Shown piece by piece: positions 59,365-64,000 of a DNA stretch of 64,000 nucleotides; position 1 is the stretch's first letter, and each line of letters begins with the position of its first letter. The notes below the pieces were generated by a model that saw only the letters and a list, made by a program, of their open reading frames with translations, did not search any database and was not told where the DNA came from. Position numbers and translations under genes: made by a program. The stretch lies in contig OX485805.1 of the NCBI GenBank assembly GCA_950295325.1, forward strand, positions 25,405,501 through 25,469,500. The letters run 5' to 3'. The stretch comes from Polytrichum commune. Lineage: Eukaryota > Streptophyta > Polytrichopsida > Polytrichales > Polytrichaceae.

Positions 59365-60205
59365 CAGACCTTGGACAACTGCCAAAATAACTACAGTTAA
59401 CTATATTTTTTTCAATACATTTTAGGGAAAAACTATAGTTAACTAGAAAAAATTCAAACCAATTTGAAGAATAGCTAAAGTTAACTAAAAATATTTAAGA
59501 CCACATTCAAGAGCAACTATAGTAAACTAGAAAAAAACCAAGCATTATTATATATTCAAAGAAGTTTGCCTCTTGATTTGCTTTACTTGAGGGCCTTTAA
59601 TATGCTTGGGCCATTTAGGATCATCAAGAAACGCCTTTATAGGATCACTCACAGTGTTGGGCTCTGGAACGACCTCCATGTACACCACCAACACAACACT
59701 AAATAAGACATTTAGTGTTTGATTATATTTAATGTTATCACCACCCTACCTTGCTTAACACTAATTTTCAATTTTTTGACAATCAGTGTTAGAAAATGAT
59801 TGAAGATATGTTGGAAATCTACTTTTATCATTATTTTTTCATATTCTTACTAACACTAAATTCAAACATGTAACTTCCACATATTACCATAGTTGATATT
59901 TAGTGTTTGAGTTTACATTTAATGTTACTTACTTTCATAGGATTTTTGGTATTCAATGTATCAAACACTAAATATCCTATTTAGTGTAGTGACACTACAA
60001 CATTACCACATAAATCTACGGACATGTTGTGCTCAACTTTAGTTAACTAGATATAACTATAGTTAACTAGATTTTCCTGCAGCCCGAATTTAAAACAACT
60101 ATAGTTCACTACATTTTTTGGTGGGGCAAATTGCAAACAACCATCATTACGAAAGGCAACTAGTTAGCTAATAGCTGGATTAGTTGGTTAGTTGTCCAAG
60201 GTCTG
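59365..60205. mobile_element. hAT-type transposon (non-autonomous)
   Basis: 841 bp with 16-bp inverted ends CAGACCTTGGACAACT and a perfect 8-bp target duplication AAGCAATG (59357-59364 and 60206-60213). A CAG start and an 8-bp duplication are hallmarks of the hAT superfamily. Subterminal regions carry several ctatagttaactag motifs (59392-59530 and 60045-60115), probably transposase-binding sites. There is no transposase ORF. Another TIR element (59695-59991) is nested inside. The left end of the same insertion is also present at 20089 in repeat C copy 1. Confidence 0.92.
59695..59991 (+). mobile_element. Small TIR element nested in the hAT
   Basis: Inverted ends ACACTAAATAAGACATTTAG and CTATTTAGTGTAGTG (right). 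Its left 230 bp equal both arms of the composite element at 20427-21976. No ORF. Confidence 0.6.
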
Positions 60206-60213
60206 AAGCAATG

Positions 60214-61259
60214 TTCTGATTGCATCCCAATTGAATATAGCCTACTCAGTGAGGGTCATTCCAAGTTATTGGACCAGGTTAAGCATGAACAAACTCATGG
60301 TTATAATCTTCGGCCACTGAAACATGGCCGGGAACCACAATTATAGAAGAAGAAGAAGAACTCCGGTCTTCAGACATTTTGTCTTTGTTCGAGAATGGTG
60401 TTCAAGTGGTGGCCAATGTTATCGTATACATGGGATACTCCATGTTGAGTTTGAATAGTGTTTTGTGTGTAGGCAATATCGGTTTTTGGGTTGCATTCAT
60501 TGGTGTGAATGTGGCATAGAGGTATGATTCGTGGTGGGGTATATATCGGGTGTCTCTCATTTGTTCAAGATTGAAGTTTTTTGTAGTATGGCAGTGAAGT
60601 GTTGGTGTTGTTTCCGTGTGTAGTATTGTGTTATGAGTAGGATATTATGGCTTATGGTGTTTTGGTTGTTCCAAGGAAACAAATCTCTTTGGGGCACCCA
60701 TTTGTTGTAAGTTTCCTCATCTAGGAATGACCATTGGGATAGGTAGGATGTGAATTTTTTTGTGATTTTGTATTTATCTTTGTATGTACTTGGACGGTCA
60801 ATAAGTATGGGGTATATTGGGAAATGTGTGTGGTCCTTTAAGATGTGTAGGGATGGTTTTGGATATTCTAGGGGTGGTGGGGGTAGAGGGTGTGTATTGT
60901 GTTCTTGCGACCTTGTTTGTATGTTATGGTTTTGTATGTGATATTCGTTTTTTTAAGGTGTTTAGTGTGGTGTGGGTTAACCACAATTGTATAAGTGGTC
61001 CACGCAACCGACAACCATCAACTACTGGGACTTGGCAATTCATAGGCAAGAAAACAGAACTAGACATATATAGTGCATGTGGTGCTCATAGTGTATGTTT
61101 GCTATCGTCCATTTATGAAATTATCGTGACTTAACGAAGTAAATGAGGATCGACATGGGTCTACATCACCCTCTTCTCATTCCACACAAGTAAAATGTAC
61201 CCAGGCGTGGTCACATAAGCAACTCAAATGCACCCATTTCGTTCCAAACTATGACTAGT
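60214..61259. other. G/T-rich stretch, no gene recognised
   Basis: From about 60380 to 60970 the plus strand is strongly G/T-rich. A G-run cluster lies at about 60871-60890 (ggggtggtgggggtagaggg), which could form a quadruplex. Two plus ORFs here (60750 and 60817) are Gly/Cys/Val-rich by composition and not convincing. Confidence 0.4.
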
Positions 61260-62010
61260 GCATTCCACACTATTTCCCTCAAGGGTGGACTCTTCATTGG
61301 GAACTTAAATGATGTGTGTGGGTCACTATGAAATTCATCCTCCTATATACAAGAAGGTTATAGAGAAGGAATAAACGTGTACGTACTAACGGCATGCTAG
61401 AACATGAGCTTTTGTGTTTATACTAAGTTAATAGTTTAATGTGATAAATGCCTACACTACATATACTTAATCAAAATATGGGTTAAGTAGGCCTTTATTA
61501 CATATGAAAATCTACTTACACTCTCCAATCAGAAAGCCATTGAACAAATTCTCATCCATGGCATGTAACTCAACGATTTGCATCAAACAAGCAAAGACAA
61601 GAACACAATAACTTTAACCACAATTTGGAGAGTCAAACTCAAAGGAGCCCATGAGCGCTCCAAGAGCCTCAATTTGAAAAAAGAAAAACCTTAGAACCCA
61701 AATGCAAACCTTAACAAGAATGGACAAGGTAGTCATTGAGGACTACCATCACATGACAACGATGGATGTTGACGGGAATTGGATGAAACTAACACACCTA
61801 TTTTTAATTTTCTATCTAAACCTTAGGGCTCCTTTTTATACATTTACCTTTACTTAAATTATTTTAATAGCCCTTCTCAAATGTACACACTAGAGACAAT
61901 TAATACAACTCCCTTCTACATACTATATACGTTAAATTAATACCTCAAATATTACCCCTTCTTACACTCATGTTAGTTCGTGCGTGCTATGAAGAGTCCA
62001 CCCCCGGGCT
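61260..62010. repeat. Repeat A, copy 3 (diverged)
   Basis: Aligns with about 1205-1910: shared landmarks gtggactcttcattg, aggcctttattacatat and a final segment before the ggct phrase at about 62007. It lacks the 5.36-kb insertion, giving a second empty site. It is clearly more diverged than copies 1 and 2 are from each other. Confidence 0.65.
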
Positions 62011-63329
62011 ATTTCCCTGCAACTACATGCATTGTTCTTTGTGAACCTGGCCTACACCATCCGTCATGGTATCCTTTCATACACACAAATTTGAACAACG
62101 GAGCCATAGCTTAATATAGATATTGCTTTGCCGCTTCTTACAATTCATGATATGAGGCCATATCGGATTCTTTGGATGACGAGTCTTTGTCCCAAACCAT
62201 TCTTGGCCACATGGCTCGTGGCACTTTGGGTGCATATGCCATCCCAATTCCTAGCATGTACCACCTCCCCTAGTGCGGAATTGTCTAAGGTGACATTCAC
62301 CCCTGCATACGCATGTACAATGTTCAAGATTGAAGCCCTCATATGGGTTTCATTTTGAAGGGCTCTCAATTTCAGTTTTCAGTTGAAGTCTTGGTTCGAA
62401 TCCAAGACGTTAATCCAAGAATATAGAAATGAAATACAAAACTCATATTAAATTCATGCGTGAATTGTATGGTACATGTTTCCAGTACAGTGTGGAGAAT
62501 TAAGAATCAACCATGTAACTCCATTTCTTGTAGTGAGAATGCCCTACACTTGTTGGTTCTTGTGGCGCTTTTCCAAGATTCAAAAATGCCATTCGAATCC
62601 CTGAAGTCAAGTCGAAACCCAATTAGACTAACCCTCATTACAACATCTAGTGTGTCAAGGTTGAGTCTAGTTCTCCTATCGGTCTTAATCGAATTCTGCT
62701 TCAAAAAACCACGCTCAAAGAACTAGATTCTAGAGCTCAATAGACATCTAGATATTGTGGGAAATATCCTAGCTAATGATATCAACGTAACCAACCCTCA
62801 ACCCACCATCAGAGCATAACCAAACTGGTACATCCCTATGATTTAGAAGTTGCATAGTGCACTTACCTTTTGAAGGTAAGATCAACGGTGGTGAGCTTAC
62901 TTACCTTACTTTCAAAGACAATTAGAGACATTTACAAGTCATCAAGTAACACCAATGGCAATTGTTCAAGCTAAAATCGTCGATTTGGAGAATTTAAAGA
63001 ACACCTTAGGAGATGAATTGTTCAACACATACGCAAAGTGCTCAAATCAACTCTATTTGCCACTTTCTTGTATAGAATGTATGTTAACATTGTTAACACA
63101 ATCGAAAGGACGCAAAACTCTTAAAGACAAAATAAACTCAAATGACAGATGTTGTAGTCGCTTAATATGCTTAATTGAAACATTGCTAAATCTACCGAAA
63201 GGAAATCTATATATCCATCAATCTATCTTTTCAATTTAACTTCATTATGGAATTGAAGGGCATTGAGGACTTCAATTTTAAACACTGTGTGAAGCGGTGG
63301 AGTTGATTAGTTGTCCGGACCTACGATGT
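62011..63329. other. Spacer with weak ORFs
   Basis: Plus ORF 62955-63239 (94 codons, starts MAIVQAKIVDLENLKN, Lys/Leu-rich) and overlapping ORFs at 62128-62369 are not recognised. None shows splice-consistent neighbours. A 25-30 bp phrase around gaagggcattgaggacttcaa at about 63253-63273 recurs at 63596-63616. Confidence 0.35.
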
Positions 63330-63400
63330 GTCGTTGTAGTATAGCGGTAAGTATTCTCGCCTGTCACACGGGTGACGTGGGTCAATCCCCATCAGCAGGG
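63330..63400 (+). tRNA. tRNA-Asp (GTC)-like sequence, probably a pseudogene
   Basis: The 5' half agrees closely with plant tRNA-Asp: GTCGTTGTAGTATAGCGG, then the anticodon loop CTGTCAC with GTC. The D arm and A box are intact. The T arm still pairs (GTGGG with CCCAT), but the T loop is one base short and the B box reads GGTCAATCC instead of GGTTCGANNCC. The acceptor stem has two mismatches plus wobbles, and the anticodon stem has a C-A mismatch. Transcription by Pol III and charging are doubtful. Confidence 0.7.
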
Positions 63401-64000
63401 TCATGCACTTTTTTTCGTCATTTTAGAAGCCCATGTTAACTGGCAATTAACATTGATTGATCAATTTTCGTATGAACAATGCTTGACAAGCAAATTAAAT
63501 TGAGGACTTCAAGTGACGTCTTCATTTTCAATTTGGGATTGTGCTTTGAACGACTGTTTTGAGAGAGGTATAATTTGAAGGACCAAATCGCGTTTGAAGG
63601 GCATTGAAGACTTCAATCTTGAGTACTGCACATGTTGTAGAGCATTGATATTGATGTTTACCGGCTTTGCCGAGCATCCTCTCTTCATGGTCATTCATGA
63701 TGCGCACACTTAAAGGCTGCTTTGTAAAATATATACTCTATCCTTGTTCCATTGGGTCATCATGAAGGAAAACTTGCCAAACATTTGGAGAGAAAACATA
63801 AGGATTGGATTCTCATGCCCAGTTTACACCATGCACCATGGAAGAAGGCCTTATTCCATGGTCTGACTAGATGGTCCAACATCCATGGTCTAATTTTTAA
63901 AATAAATAAATTCATAAAGTCTTTGGGCCCCTCATTAGGAATAAACCAAATGTGGACCGAGAGGAATGACCATGCACCAAAAATGAATGTGCTGATTTTT
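63401..64000. other. Spacer at the window edge
   Basis: No gene recognised. Contains the second copy of the ggcattgaagacttcaat phrase (about 63600) that also lies left of the tRNA-like sequence. Confidence 0.4.

Overview
The window is eukaryotic nuclear DNA, almost certainly from a land plant. It has one intron-containing TIR-NB-LRR (TNL) immune-receptor gene, CACTA and hAT type transposons, a degenerate tRNA-Asp, AT-rich gene-poor spacers, and no bacterial-style operons. The TNL's TIR domain begins with a SHSG-type motif instead of the SFRG type usual in flowering-plant TNLs. That hints at a non-flowering lineage (bryophyte, lycophyte, fern or gymnosperm), but this is inference from one gene.

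Layout. 1-24.7 kb: copy 1 of a long repeat (repeat A, 6-3383), then decayed TNL fragments (5249-5690, 9480-9749), a perfect 37-bp inverted-repeat foldback (5991-6307), a second foldback (10439-10806), two pyrimidine-rich LTR-like segments (16040-17418, 20656-21696), MITE-like copies, copy 1 of repeat C (19397-20426) and a frameshifted TNP2-type transposase relic (23528-23830, minus). 24.7-33.5 kb: copy 2 of repeat A, split by a 5.36-kb GC-richer insertion with a clean 5-bp target duplication. The insertion carries one long, twice nonsense-mutated ORF of unknown family. A 1.28-kb CACTA-type element is nested inside it, and a tRNA-derived SINE-like unit lies inside that.

33.5-41 kb: the only gene that looks intact, a five-exon TNL on the minus strand (34266-38887, about 1045 aa). 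All predicted junctions are in phase. Parts of its LRR, its C-terminus and its upstream flank recur as relics 25-30 kb away, so this is a decayed TNL cluster with one survivor. 41-51 kb: AT-rich, mostly empty, with MITEs and small coding relics. 51-60.2 kb: copy 2 of repeat C, opened by three dated insertions: a 5.76-kb CACTA element (CAT duplication), a 1.6-kb TG...CA element (ACGG duplication) with an unrecognised small ORF relic, and an 841-bp hAT element (8-bp duplication). 60.2-64 kb: a G/T-rich stretch, a third diverged repeat A copy and the tRNA-Asp-like sequence.

The paralogous repeat copies act as each other's empty sites, so element boundaries could be read directly from the sequence. 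The best candidate for something undescribed is the 26188-31551 element with its ORF, followed by the 57559-59165 element. Both need database searches that could not be run here.
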